Positions 1 to 7,883 are shown, counted from the stretch's first letter. The stretch is 10,551 nt of DNA from Alphaproteobacteria bacterium (GCA_028869725.1 JAGWRJ010000715.1:1-10551), one strand, 5' to 3'. The notes: generated from the letters alone by a model not told the origin. Made by a program: numbers and translations.

Positions 1-1147
1 GGGTCTCTTCAAACAGCGCAAAGGGCGCATGTTTGAAGCGGATGGCGATCTCGGTATAGCGTCGCGGCAGGCGCTTGCCGGTACGCAGATAGAAGGGAAC
101 GCCGGCCCAGCGCCAGTTGTCGATCGTGAGCTTGAGCGCAACAAAGGTCTCCACGGCCGAGTTGGCCGCGACATCCGGTTCGCTGCGATAGCCCTGAACC
201 TTGTTGCCGTCGACGGTGCCCGGGCCATACTGGCCGCGTACCGCACAGTCTGGATTGATCGGTCGGGCGGATCTGAATACCTCGGCCTTCTTGGAACGCA
301 CTGCTTCGGCGTTGAACGACACGGGCGGCTCCATCGCCGTCATCGCCACCAACTGGAACAGATGGTTCGGGACCATGTCGCGCAGAGCCCCGGTCTTTTC
401 GTAAAATGCGCCCCGATGTTCGATGCCGATGTCCTCCGATACCGTGATCTGGACATGATCGATGCGATCGCGGTTCCAGATCGGCTCGAAGAGGCCGTTG
501 GCAAAGCGGACGGCCATGATGTTCTGAACCGTTTCCTTGCCCAGAAAATGGTCGATCCGGTAGATCTGCTCTTCCTTGAGCGACTTGAGAATCTGCGTGT
601 TGAGAGCCCGGGCCGAGGCAAGGTCATGCCCGAACGGCTTTTCGATCACGACCCGCTGCCAGCCGCGGTCTTCACGCACGAGCCCGTGTTTGCCCAGCAT
701 GTCGACAATGGGGCCGAAGAAACGGTCGGGCACGGCCAGGTAAAAGAGGACATTGCCGCCGAGCTGTTCGTCCTTGTCGAGCTGCGCCAACTTTTGTCCA
801 AGCGCCTTGTACAGATCGTCCTTGAGAAAATCGCCCTGCACATAATGCATGGCGTGGCTCACGCGGCTCCAGACGTCCTCGTCGATGCTCTTGGCCGCAA
901 ACTCGGACCGTCCCGAGGAAATCATCTCCTCGATGAAATCGTGCAGATAGCTGGACCATCCGGTGCTGTCCATCTCAGCCCGATCCATCCCGACGAGGGC
1001 AAAGCGTTCAGGCAGCAGCCCCTGATCGGCGAGATTATATAGGGCCGGAACTACCAGACGCTTGGTAAGATCGCCGCTGCCGCCAAAAATCACCATGGCA
1101 CAGGCTGGCGCCGGTTGTGCGCCCGTGCGCGTGCGTTCATTTGGCAT
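1..1147 (-). CDS. zwf: Glucose-6-phosphate 1-dehydrogenase, 3' end cut by window edge
   Basis: This cytoplasmic enzyme oxidises glucose-6-phosphate to 6-phosphogluconolactone with NAD(P)+, the entry step of the oxidative pentose phosphate and Entner-Doudoroff routes. The first 382 residues are visible; family members have roughly 480-510, so about 100 C-terminal residues lie outside. Visible marks are the nucleotide-binding FGGSGDLTKR (21-30), the substrate signature YRIDHFLGKE (196-205), MVPNH (258-262), whose His corresponds to the catalytic His of the family, and PFYLRTGKRLPRR (351-363). The start ATG overlaps the stop of gnd by one base (TAATG), and GGGAGA lies about 10 bases upstream inside gnd, so translation is probably coupled. 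The conserved fold starts at residue 18, leaving a short poorly conserved leader. It is the last visible gene of the tal-pgi/gnd/zwf operon. A lactonase gene might follow beyond the edge (inference). The family identification is secure. Confidence 0.96.
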   Translation of the reverse strand, partial: MPNERTRTGAQPAPACAMVIFGGSGDLTKRLVVPALYNLADQGLLPERFALVGMDRAEMDSTGWSSYLHDFIEEMISSGRSEFAAKSIDEDVWSRVSHAMHYVQGDFLKDDLYKALGQKLAQLDKDEQLGGNVLFYLAVPDRFFGPIVDMLGKHGLVREDRGWQRVVIEKPFGHDLASARALNTQILKSLKEEQIYRIDHFLGKETVQNIMAVRFANGLFEPIWNRDRIDHVQITVSEDIGIEHRGAFYEKTGALRDMVPNHLFQLVAMTAMEPPVSFNAEAVRSKKAEVFRSARPINPDCAVRGQYGPGTVDGNKVQGYRSEPDVAANSAVETFVALKLTIDNWRWAGVPFYLRTGKRLPRRYTEIAIRFKHAPFALFEET

Positions 1148-2136
1148 TAGGCATTGTCTCCCGTTTTGGGTTCGACATGGCCGCCGAACTTGTTGCGCAT
1201 CGCACTGAGCAGCTTTTCACCGAAGCGATGGCCGATGCGACTGCGAAAGCGGGCATAGAGCGCAGCACTGAGGACATCGGCAGGAATCGCTTCCTCGATC
1301 GCCGCCTCGATGGTCCAGCGTCCTTCACCGGAGTCAGAGACATCACCTTCAAATTCGGACAAGGTGGGATTTTCAGCGAGCGCCATCGCCGTCAGGTCAA
1401 GGAGCCAGGACGAGATCACGCTGCCGCGCCGCCAGACTTCGGCAATATCGGCAAGATCGAGATCGAAGCGGGCATCGGCGGGCAGCGCGCTGCCCGCCTT
1501 GCCGCGCAGAATGTCGAAGCCTTCGGCATAGGCCTGCATCAGGCCGTATTCGATGCCGTTGTGCACCATCTTGACGAAATGTCCGGCACCGGCGGGTCCA
1601 GCGTGGATGTAGCCCTTTTCGGCGCGCGGATCGCGGCCCGCGCGGTTGGGCGTGCGCGGAATCTCACCAAGACCCGGAGCAAGCGCCTCAAAAATCGGAT
1701 CGAGCCGGTTGACCGCCTCTTTGGGGCCGCCGATCATCATGCAATAGCCGCGCTCAAGGCCCCACACGCCGCCCGATGTTCCCACATCGATATAGTGGAT
1801 GGATTTGGGCGCCAGCGCCTTGGCGCGACGGATGTCGTCCTTGTAGAAGGTATTGCCGCCGTCGATGATGACATCGCCGGGGGCGAGAAGATCGGCCAGA
1901 GCCTCAATTGTTGTTTCGGTCGGCGCCCCCGCCGGCAACATCACCCAAACCGCACGCGGCGCCTTCAGCGCGGCGATTACCTCCTTCAGGCTTTTTGCCG
2001 GACGGCTGCCTGCGTCCGCGAGCGTACGTACTGCCTCTTCACTGCGATCGAAGGCCACCACAGAGTGACCATGTTTCATCAGGCGGCGGGCTATATTGCC
2101 CCCCATGCGTCCCAGTCCAACGATCGCAATTTCCAT
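1147..2136 (-). CDS. gnd: 6-phosphogluconate dehydrogenase (decarboxylating), short form
   Basis: This enzyme oxidatively decarboxylates 6-phosphogluconate to ribulose-5-phosphate in the cytoplasm. At 329 residues it belongs to the short class (about 300-340), not the roughly 470-residue long class. Visible motifs are the Rossmann GLGRMG (7-12), DGGN (92-95), the substrate loop TSGGVWGLERGYCMM (120-134), KMVHNGIEYG (189-198) with the expected catalytic Lys189 and Glu196, and DSGEGRWT (268-275). The second Rossmann strand ends in VVAFDRS with Asp30. An acidic residue there usually favours NAD+ over NADP+, whereas NADP+ enzymes tend to carry Asn-Arg-Thr; Arg31 makes this uncertain. The start is fixed by GAGGTG, which overlaps the stop codon of tal-pgi 8 bp upstream. 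The 3' end overlaps zwf by one base, so the gene is the middle of a coupled operon. Confidence 0.96.
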   Translation of the reverse strand: MEIAIVGLGRMGGNIARRLMKHGHSVVAFDRSEEAVRTLADAGSRPAKSLKEVIAALKAPRAVWVMLPAGAPTETTIEALADLLAPGDVIIDGGNTFYKDDIRRAKALAPKSIHYIDVGTSGGVWGLERGYCMMIGGPKEAVNRLDPIFEALAPGLGEIPRTPNRAGRDPRAEKGYIHAGPAGAGHFVKMVHNGIEYGLMQAYAEGFDILRGKAGSALPADARFDLDLADIAEVWRRGSVISSWLLDLTAMALAENPTLSEFEGDVSDSGEGRWTIEAAIEEAIPADVLSAALYARFRSRIGHRFGEKLLSAMRNKFGGHVEPKTGDNA

Positions 2137-2144
2137 ACTTCACC

Positions 2145-4976
2145 TCATGATAATGCAGCGTCGAACACCTCGCATAGATGCGACAGGCCCGAAGCCACGT
2201 CCTTCAGATGGATGCGCAGGGCGCGCCGGCCACGCTCGTTCAGGACCGCAAAATCGCCGAGCGCCTGCGCGCGCTCGACCATGCCAAAGCTGATCTTGCG
2301 CCCGGGAACCTCGAGGTCTTCTGCCGGCTCGCCAGTAATTTCCAGAAATACTCCGCTGTCGGGTCCACCCTTGTAGGCCTGGCCCGTCGAATGCAGAAAG
2401 CGCGGTCCAAAGCCGACGCAGGTGGCAACCCGCTTGGCGTCGCGAAGCTTGACGCGCATGCGCGTCAACTCGTTCTCAAAGGCATCGCAGTGCTCGATGA
2501 AGGCGAGCAGGGCCGCATAATCACCCTCTTTAAGTCGGGCAAAATGGGCGCGCAGATAGCCGGCCAGATCGTCATGGTGGCCGATGGCCTCAGCATTGGC
2601 GTCGTCAGCGTAGAGCGTGATGCCGCGCTGTTCATAGATTGGCGCGGACTGCGGCAGTGTTCCGGTCTTCTGGAAGGCGTCCGTCAGTTCGCGTGCCTTG
2701 ACCTTGGCTGCTTCGACGTCAGGCTGGTTGAAGGGATTGATGCCGATGATGGATCCGGCGATGGCAATCGCCACCTCCCAGAGGAAGAACAGCTGGCCGA
2801 GCTGATAGGAATCCTCCGCCACGATCTGCAGCACCGGGTGACCTGCTTCTTCGAGGGCTGCAACATCGGCGCCGTGGTCAACGCCGGCCAGACGGACGAG
2901 GACGAAGACGCGGTCATTGCCATAGGTGGCCGGATCGCCCGGGCTCTCGCGATCCACCGGGATGAGGCCCTTGCCCTGCTTGCCGGTGGATTCTGCGATC
3001 AACTGCTCTAGCCACGCACCCAGGGTACGCAGGCCTTCGCTGGCAAGTATCGTCACCTTGTCGCGGCCAAACTTGGTGGCAAGCGTGCCGAGCACGACGC
3101 CGAGGCGGACGCCCGGATTGGCGTAGCCCGGAACCAAGGGCCCGCAGCCGGTGACCATATGCTGGGTTTCGTCCAGGAAACGCTCCAGATCAAGACCCAT
3201 GGCCGTCCCCGGAACGAGACCGAATTTGGACAGCACCGAAAAACGGCCGCCGATCTGTGGGTCGCCGAGAAAGACATGGCCGAAATTCTCGCCCTTGGCC
3301 TCTTTCTCGAGTGCCGAGCCCGGATCGGTGATGGCGATGAAGGCATCGCCCGCTGCCGCGGCGCCGCGGGCACGCACTGCCCGGTCCCAGAAATAATCCT
3401 TGAGGAGTGATGGCTCCAGTGTGGTGCCCGACTTGGAGGCAACGATGAACCGTGTCGCTTGTGGGACGATTTTCTTTTCAATCTCGCGGATCTGGTCGGG
3501 ATCGGTCGAGTCCAGCACATGCAGGCGCGGCCAGCCCTGACGCTGGCCAAAGCTTTCGGCGAGAACGGCAGCGCCGAGGCTGGAGCCACCCATGCCCAGC
3601 AGCACAACGTCGGAGAGACGGGCGCGGTCAATTTCGTCGCGGAAAGCCGTGAGGGCTTCGAGATGAGCCCGTTCACGTGCGGCGATGTCGAGCCAGCCAA
3701 GCCACTTGGCTTCATCGCCATTGGTCCACAGCGCTGAGTCACGCGCCCACAGCCGGCGGCTTGCGCCCCATCGCGTCCAGTTGGCAATGGCGACGTCGAT
3801 GTCGTCCTGTGCCTTGCCGAGGTGCTCACTGATGCGCACCAGCGAGGCGTTCAGACATTTGACCCGCTTGGCGGCAAGCGCGGCGTAGAGCTTGTCAGCG
3901 GCTTCGGCAAATTTTTCGACACCCTCTTCGACCAGCTCCTTGGTCACCCGTTCGAGCGAGATCCCGCTGTCCTCGAGTTTGGCAAGCTGCTCGCGCGCAT
4001 CCTCAAGGCCGGATTCAATGGTTGCCTTGGGCGTACCATGATCGGCAAACGCCTCCATGGTTTCCGGCGGCATGGTATTGACCGTGTTCGGCCCGATCAG
4101 CGAGTCGACATAAAGCACATCCGAATAGGCCTTGTTCTTGGTGCTGGTGGACGCCCAGAGCAGGCGTTGCGGGCGCGCACCGCGCGCGCTCAGTGCTTCC
4201 CAGCGCGGACCGGAAAAAATCTCCTTGTAGATGGCATAGGCGTTTTTGGCGTTGGCGATCGCGATCTTGCCGCGCAGCATCGCAAGGCCCGCGAGGCGAC
4301 CGCGTTCTTCCTTGTTCGCATCCTGCAGTTTCTTGTCGATCAGGCCGTCGACTTTCGCGTCAATGCGACTGACGAAGAAGCTGGCGACCGAGGCAATATG
4401 GGACAGATCTTCCCCTTTGGGGCGGGCTTCGAGGCCTGCGATATAGGCCAGTGCCACCTCGCGATAAACCTCGGTTGAGAACAGCAGAGTGATGTTCACA
4501 TTGATGGCGCTGCCGATCAGCGTTTCAATTGCGGGCAACCCCTCGCGCGTCGCCGGCACCTTGATCATCAGATTGGGCCGCTCCACCGCCTGCCACAGCG
4601 CGCGCGCTTCGCTCAGCGTTGCTTCAGTATCGCTGGCGATATAGGGCGAGACCTCCAGCGAGATGAAACCGTCTGCACCTTTGGTGCGGGCATAGACCGG
4701 CGCAAAGGCGTCGGCAGCAAGACGGATGTCATGAACTGACAGTGCACGAAAGATGTCACCAACACCGGCGCCGCCCTCAGCCAGGCGCTTGATGTCAGCA
4801 TCGTATTCCTTGCCGCTGCCAATGGCCTTTTCGAAGATGGCCGGATTGGACGTCATGCCGGTGATGCCATCTTCGGCGATCCGCTTTGCGAGATCTCCGC
4901 TTTCGATCATTTCACGGGTTAAGAAGTCGAGCCAAACAGATTGGCCGAATTCGGCGAGCGTCTTGAGCCTGCTCAT
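2145..4976 (-). CDS. tal-pgi: Bifunctional transaldolase / glucose-6-phosphate isomerase
   Basis: This is a fusion of two cytoplasmic sugar-phosphate enzymes. Residues 1 to about 370 are a transaldolase: GQSVWLDFLTRE near the N-terminus, GMTSNPAIFEKA (40-51), the Schiff-base lysine in NLMIKVPAT (Lys139) and ASTSTKNKAYSD (275-286). Residues from about 371 to 943 are a phosphoglucose isomerase: GMGGSSLG (461-468), the phosphate-binding SKSGTTLEPS (514-523), GGRFSVLSKFGLVP (576-589), AESTGKQGKG (661-670) with the likely catalytic Glu662, and HSTGQAYKGGP (862-872). Comparable fusions are known in acetic acid bacteria such as Gluconobacter. No stop or frameshift separates the halves. I chose the ATG at 4976 because transaldolase similarity begins there (MSRLKTLAEFGQS). 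The frame stays open upstream, and a TTG at 5075 has a better Shine-Dalgarno sequence, which would add 33 residues rich in Pro, Gly, Ser and Asp. It is the first gene of the operon, 8 bp before gnd. Confidence 0.95.
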   Translation of the reverse strand: MSRLKTLAEFGQSVWLDFLTREMIESGDLAKRIAEDGITGMTSNPAIFEKAIGSGKEYDADIKRLAEGGAGVGDIFRALSVHDIRLAADAFAPVYARTKGADGFISLEVSPYIASDTEATLSEARALWQAVERPNLMIKVPATREGLPAIETLIGSAINVNITLLFSTEVYREVALAYIAGLEARPKGEDLSHIASVASFFVSRIDAKVDGLIDKKLQDANKEERGRLAGLAMLRGKIAIANAKNAYAIYKEIFSGPRWEALSARGARPQRLLWASTSTKNKAYSDVLYVDSLIGPNTVNTMPPETMEAFADHGTPKATIESGLEDAREQLAKLEDSGISLERVTKELVEEGVEKFAEAADKLYAALAAKRVKCLNASLVRISEHLGKAQDDIDVAIANWTRWGASRRLWARDSALWTNGDEAKWLGWLDIAARERAHLEALTAFRDEIDRARLSDVVLLGMGGSSLGAAVLAESFGQRQGWPRLHVLDSTDPDQIREIEKKIVPQATRFIVASKSGTTLEPSLLKDYFWDRAVRARGAAAAGDAFIAITDPGSALEKEAKGENFGHVFLGDPQIGGRFSVLSKFGLVPGTAMGLDLERFLDETQHMVTGCGPLVPGYANPGVRLGVVLGTLATKFGRDKVTILASEGLRTLGAWLEQLIAESTGKQGKGLIPVDRESPGDPATYGNDRVFVLVRLAGVDHGADVAALEEAGHPVLQIVAEDSYQLGQLFFLWEVAIAIAGSIIGINPFNQPDVEAAKVKARELTDAFQKTGTLPQSAPIYEQRGITLYADDANAEAIGHHDDLAGYLRAHFARLKEGDYAALLAFIEHCDAFENELTRMRVKLRDAKRVATCVGFGPRFLHSTGQAYKGGPDSGVFLEITGEPAEDLEVPGRKISFGMVERAQALGDFAVLNERGRRALRIHLKDVASGLSHLCEVFDAALS

Positions 4977-5072
4977 GCTGCCATTCCCATCGTTAATGCC
5001 CTGCTCCGGTGTTCCGGATGCCGGGGGCGGACTATCATGAACGGGCTGGTCCTGCCAGCGCTTGTCGTCGCT

Positions 5073-5088
5073 CAAGGTCCTTCCTTTT
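5073..5088 (-). promoter_or_regulatory. Shine-Dalgarno-like site before an upstream TTG start of tal-pgi
   Basis: On the minus strand AAAAGGAAGGACC directly precedes a TTG codon in frame with tal-pgi. AAGGA lies 6 bases from the TTG, a good spacing. The ATG at 4976 has only a weak GGGA about 12 bases upstream. The predicted N-terminal addition starts SDDKRWQDQP and uses GC-rich third positions at first, so it could be translated. Family similarity favours the later ATG, so I present this as an alternative start, not the main call. Confidence 0.4.
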
Positions 5089-5170
5089 GGCGCATGAAGG
5101 GGCATTGATGTGGAGCCGGTCGGGTTGAGAAGGCGGCCAGGAGTGGCACCGGTCCAGAAAACGCACGACC

Positions 5171-5199
5171 TTGCAAGGAGTTCCCGGACACTGTTGAAT
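5171..5199 (+). promoter_or_regulatory. Possible sigma-70-like promoter of the P450 gene
   Basis: TTGCAA (5171-5176) and TTGAAT (5194-5199) are separated by exactly 17 bases, and each matches four of six consensus positions. Transcription would start near 5206, giving a leader of about 20 bases before the ATG at 5228. The boxes are weak and alphaproteobacterial promoters are variable, so this is tentative. The overlapping inverted repeat at 5182-5206 makes the spot more interesting. Confidence 0.3.
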
Positions 5200-5206
5200 G
5201 TCGGGA
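5182..5206. promoter_or_regulatory. Inverted repeat upstream of the P450 gene, candidate operator
   Basis: The arms TCCCGgACA (5182-5190) and TGTCGGGA (5199-5206) are complementary over 8 bp with one bulged G, around an 8-base centre CTGTTGAA. The element lies in the divergent region between tal-pgi and the P450, overlaps the spacer and -10 of the possible promoter, and ends 21 bases before the P450 ATG. It could bind a dimeric regulator or form a small RNA hairpin. No regulator gene lies next to it. Confidence 0.35.
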
Positions 5207-5227
5207 TCTGTCATGAAGGGTGCCGGC

Positions 5228-6412
5228 ATGGACATTAACCTATTCGCGCCGGAAAGCTTTCAGTCAGGTCATCCGCATGGCCAATATCGCTGGCTGCGCG
5301 AAAACGCCCCGGTGTTCTGGCAGCAGACGCCGGATGGCCAGGGTTATTGGGCGTTGACCCGCTACGCGGATGTGTTCGCGGTCGATCGCGACTTTTCCAC
5401 ATTTTCCTCCGAACCCACGGTGATGATCGCCGATCCGGATCCAGCCGGCGACATGCTTTTTGGTGGGCGCAAAATGATGCTCATGATGGACCCGCCGCAG
5501 CACACCGCGTTCCGTCGTCTGGTGCGCAGCGCCTTCACCCGCGAGGCGGCCAGTGCGCGCGCTCTGCGCCTGGATGCGTTGGCCGGTCAGATCGTGGACC
5601 GGGTCGCAAGCCAGGGCGCCTGCGATTTTGTCAGCGACATTGCCGGCGAAATGCCGTCCTATGTGATCGCCGAACTGATGGGGTTGCCGCCTGAGGACGG
5701 CCGTGAACTCTACCGTCTCACCGAGATCCTGCACTCCGCATCACCCCAGCCCGAGATCGTTGCGGCGCTGAGCGCCATGTTCGACTATGCGCGCGGTGTG
5801 ATTGCGCAAAAGCGGGCCTGCCCCGGCGATGACCTCGCATCGGTCCTGCTCAGCGCGCAGATCGAGGGACGCAAGCTCGACGATACCGAATTCCTGCTGT
5901 TTTTCCTGCTCCTGATTGATGCGGGCGGTGACACGACGCGCAATCTTCTGGGCGCCGGGCTCATCGCGCTGCTCGAAAATCCGGATCAGCTGCGCTGGCT
6001 GAAAGCGGATCTTGACGCACGCCTGGCCAGCGCGCGCGAAGAACTGCTGCGCTACTGCTCGCCGGTTGTCTACATGCGCCGGCGGGCGACGAAGGATATC
6101 CGTATTGGTGATACGCTGATAGGCGAAGGGCAGAAGGTGGTGATGTATTTTGGCGCCGCCAACCGTGATCCGGCGCGCTTTGCCGAACCTGATCGCCTCG
6201 ATCTGGCGCGCACGCCCAATGACCATATTGCCTTTGGCACGGGCCCGCATGGCTGTCTCGGACAGCATTTGGCACGCCTTGAGATCGACGCAGTGCTGCG
6301 TCATGTGCTTGGCCGCTTTGAAGACATCGAGATCACTGCGCCGCCACACTGGCTGAGCTCAAATTTCATTGCCGGACCCAGGGCGCTGCCTATTCGCTTC
6401 CGCGTGCGCTAG
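5228..6412 (+). CDS. Cytochrome P450, soluble bacterial class
   Basis: This haem-thiolate monooxygenase of 394 residues has the usual length of soluble bacterial P450s and no membrane anchor. In order it shows a C-helix HTAFRR (92-97), the I-helix oxygen-activation motif AGGDTT (232-237) with the expected Asp-Thr pair, the K-helix ExxR within EELLR (271-275), and the haem loop FGTGPHGCLG (336-345) with ligand Cys343. The overall pattern, including SANRD-like GAANRDPARF and DPPQHTAFRR, resembles the broad group containing CYP124, CYP125, CYP142 and CYP108, which act on sterols, fatty acids or terpenoids. The substrate cannot be read from sequence. I chose the ATG at 5228 because GAAGGG sits 7 bases upstream; in-frame ATGs at 5198 and 5213 lack this. 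No ferredoxin or reductase gene is adjacent. It converges with the next gene, with 28 bp between the stops. Confidence 0.95.
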   Translation: MDINLFAPESFQSGHPHGQYRWLRENAPVFWQQTPDGQGYWALTRYADVFAVDRDFSTFSSEPTVMIADPDPAGDMLFGGRKMMLMMDPPQHTAFRRLVRSAFTREAASARALRLDALAGQIVDRVASQGACDFVSDIAGEMPSYVIAELMGLPPEDGRELYRLTEILHSASPQPEIVAALSAMFDYARGVIAQKRACPGDDLASVLLSAQIEGRKLDDTEFLLFFLLLIDAGGDTTRNLLGAGLIALLENPDQLRWLKADLDARLASAREELLRYCSPVVYMRRRATKDIRIGDTLIGEGQKVVMYFGAANRDPARFAEPDRLDLARTPNDHIAFGTGPHGCLGQHLARLEIDAVLRHVLGRFEDIEITAPPHWLSSNFIAGPRALPIRFRVR

Positions 6413-6440
6413 GACGCGACTCGACAGCAGGCCGGCATCG

Positions 6441-7883
6441 TCAGTCCTCAAGTGCCTTGCTGAAGGAAAGGCCGATGGTGGTGCTGCTGAGCCGGTTGTG
6501 GCTGATCGCGGCCAGTTCGCCGGCACGGCTGCCCTGGTAGAAGGCAGTTTGCTGCTCGGTTCCGCCCCCCAACCCGTTCACGCTCAGTGTCAGTGCAAAG
6601 GAGCCGGGACTGTATTTGATGAACGCGCCGGCGCTTGGCGCCGTCATGATCGCTGTGTCCTGGGCCACCTGGTAATAGTGCGTCTCGGTGCCGAACGCTC
6701 CGTCGAGGCCAAAACTGAGCGGACTGCCAGGCAAAGAATCGGTCAGTTTGACGCTCGCCTGCTCGGGAATTTCACCAGACAGGGCGCGGTTGCGCCCGGT
6801 GACCGGATCGTGAATCTGCGAGTGCCGGAATGCGGCATGTGAGGACAGTTCGGCTCCGGAAAGCCCCAGTGGGGCCATCGACAGGGCGACGGCAAGGTCC
6901 GCGGTCTGACGGCTGCCCCCCGAAATGCTTCTGGGAATCTGGCCGCCGGGACCGGCGGCAAGCACGGTGGTGGACTGAAGAGCCTCGGTGCTGACGGCAG
7001 CGTGCAGCGCGAGCGGTCCTGCATGGTCATCGAGCGCCACCCGAAATTCCTGTGCGGTGTTGGGTTTGAGGCCCGAATCGAGATCGCCAGTAGCCGCGTG
7101 CCAGGCAGCAAGATCGCTGGGGCTGACAGGCGTCACGCGGCGATCAAGGGCGAGCATCAGGCGCGCGCCGGAAAACGGCGTGAGGGTCAGCGACAGGCGC
7201 GGTTCAGCGGCCTGCCAGCGCAATTGCGCGAGGGAACTGTTCTGCAGGCGCAGCGTACCTTCGGCGAGGGTCGCATCGGCCTCAGCCGTCAGCTGCGGCA
7301 GCGGCTTCCAGGTGGCCATGAAGGATTCCATGGTGCTGGCACTTTCCACCCGGCTGGTCGTGCCGGTCTGGCCGACGAACGTCTCGTTCTGAACGGTGGT
7401 CGTACTCGTGTTCCGGGCCTTTGCGGCCAGTGACAGATCCGTCAGTGGCTGCACCGTCACGGTCGCAGACGCGTGGGTGCTGTCATTCTGCTGCTCGCTA
7501 TGGGCGACGTAGAGCGCCTGGGCACTCGGACCATCGTGCTGGTCGACATCAAGCTTGCGCTCGGCCTTCAGATCGAGCCCCACGATGCCGCGATGCCAGC
7601 GGCTGTCGAGCTGCACATCGGCGCTGCGTGTGCCGTTCTGCCCGGCGAGCGCCGTGCTGCGGCGCGTGGCATGGGCGTCGCCCTTGATCTGGGTGGAAAG
7701 GCCAGCCACATCGAGATTGAGCGCCGCTTCGCCGCCTACGCCCGGGGTCCCGGAAGGGCCGGCGGTGCTTGCAACGGTCAGGTCGGCACCAGAGTCACGC
7801 ACGTGGAACAGCGGGCTTGCCGCAAACGCGGCAGGCGCGCTCACGCACAGAACGGTTGCCATGGCGCCGGCGAGATGTCGCAT
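6441..7883 (-). CDS. Exported beta-barrel-like protein, resembles the barrel of TonB-dependent receptors without a plug
   Basis: The protein has 480 residues. It begins with a signal peptide: Arg2, a hydrophobic stretch and an AFA|AS cleavage site after residue 21. The rest shows alternating polar/hydrophobic strands, few Cys, and many Ser, Thr, Ala and Gly, as in outer-membrane barrels. Residues about 225-465 follow a layout I recall from the C-terminal half of alphaproteobacterial TonB-dependent receptors: RLMLALDRRVTPVSPSDLAAW (241-261), a Gly-rich turn near 311-325, a DPVTGRNRALSG loop (359-370), then strand pairs and a final GLSFS. No plug domain or TonB box is visible, and receptors of that type are far longer (700 or more residues). 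Its function is unknown; it may be a reduced receptor, a pore or a structural barrel. A GTG at 7892, with AGGA 9 bases before it, is an alternative start. The gene lies 140 bp after marC. Confidence 0.8.
   Translation of the reverse strand: MRHLAGAMATVLCVSAPAAFAASPLFHVRDSGADLTVASTAGPSGTPGVGGEAALNLDVAGLSTQIKGDAHATRRSTALAGQNGTRSADVQLDSRWHRGIVGLDLKAERKLDVDQHDGPSAQALYVAHSEQQNDSTHASATVTVQPLTDLSLAAKARNTSTTTVQNETFVGQTGTTSRVESASTMESFMATWKPLPQLTAEADATLAEGTLRLQNSSLAQLRWQAAEPRLSLTLTPFSGARLMLALDRRVTPVSPSDLAAWHAATGDLDSGLKPNTAQEFRVALDDHAGPLALHAAVSTEALQSTTVLAAGPGGQIPRSISGGSRQTADLAVALSMAPLGLSGAELSSHAAFRHSQIHDPVTGRNRALSGEIPEQASVKLTDSLPGSPLSFGLDGAFGTETHYYQVAQDTAIMTAPSAGAFIKYSPGSFALTLSVNGLGGGTEQQTAFYQGSRAGELAAISHNRLSSTTIGLSFSKALED

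Noticed and set aside
29..1042. A 337-codon open frame on the plus strand.
   Set aside because: It lies wholly antisense to zwf, whose protein matches the family throughout. Long antisense frames are common in GC-rich DNA, and this one has no recognisable domain.
1117..2376. A 419-codon open frame on the plus strand.
   Set aside because: It is antisense to gnd and the end of tal-pgi, has no recognisable motif and is a by-product of GC-rich codon use.
6411..6448. Weak inverted repeat AGGAC...GTCCT between the converging P450 and barrel genes, considered as a two-way terminator.
   Set aside because: The arms are only 5 plus 3 bp with an internal loop, a long central loop and no T-run; this is likely chance.
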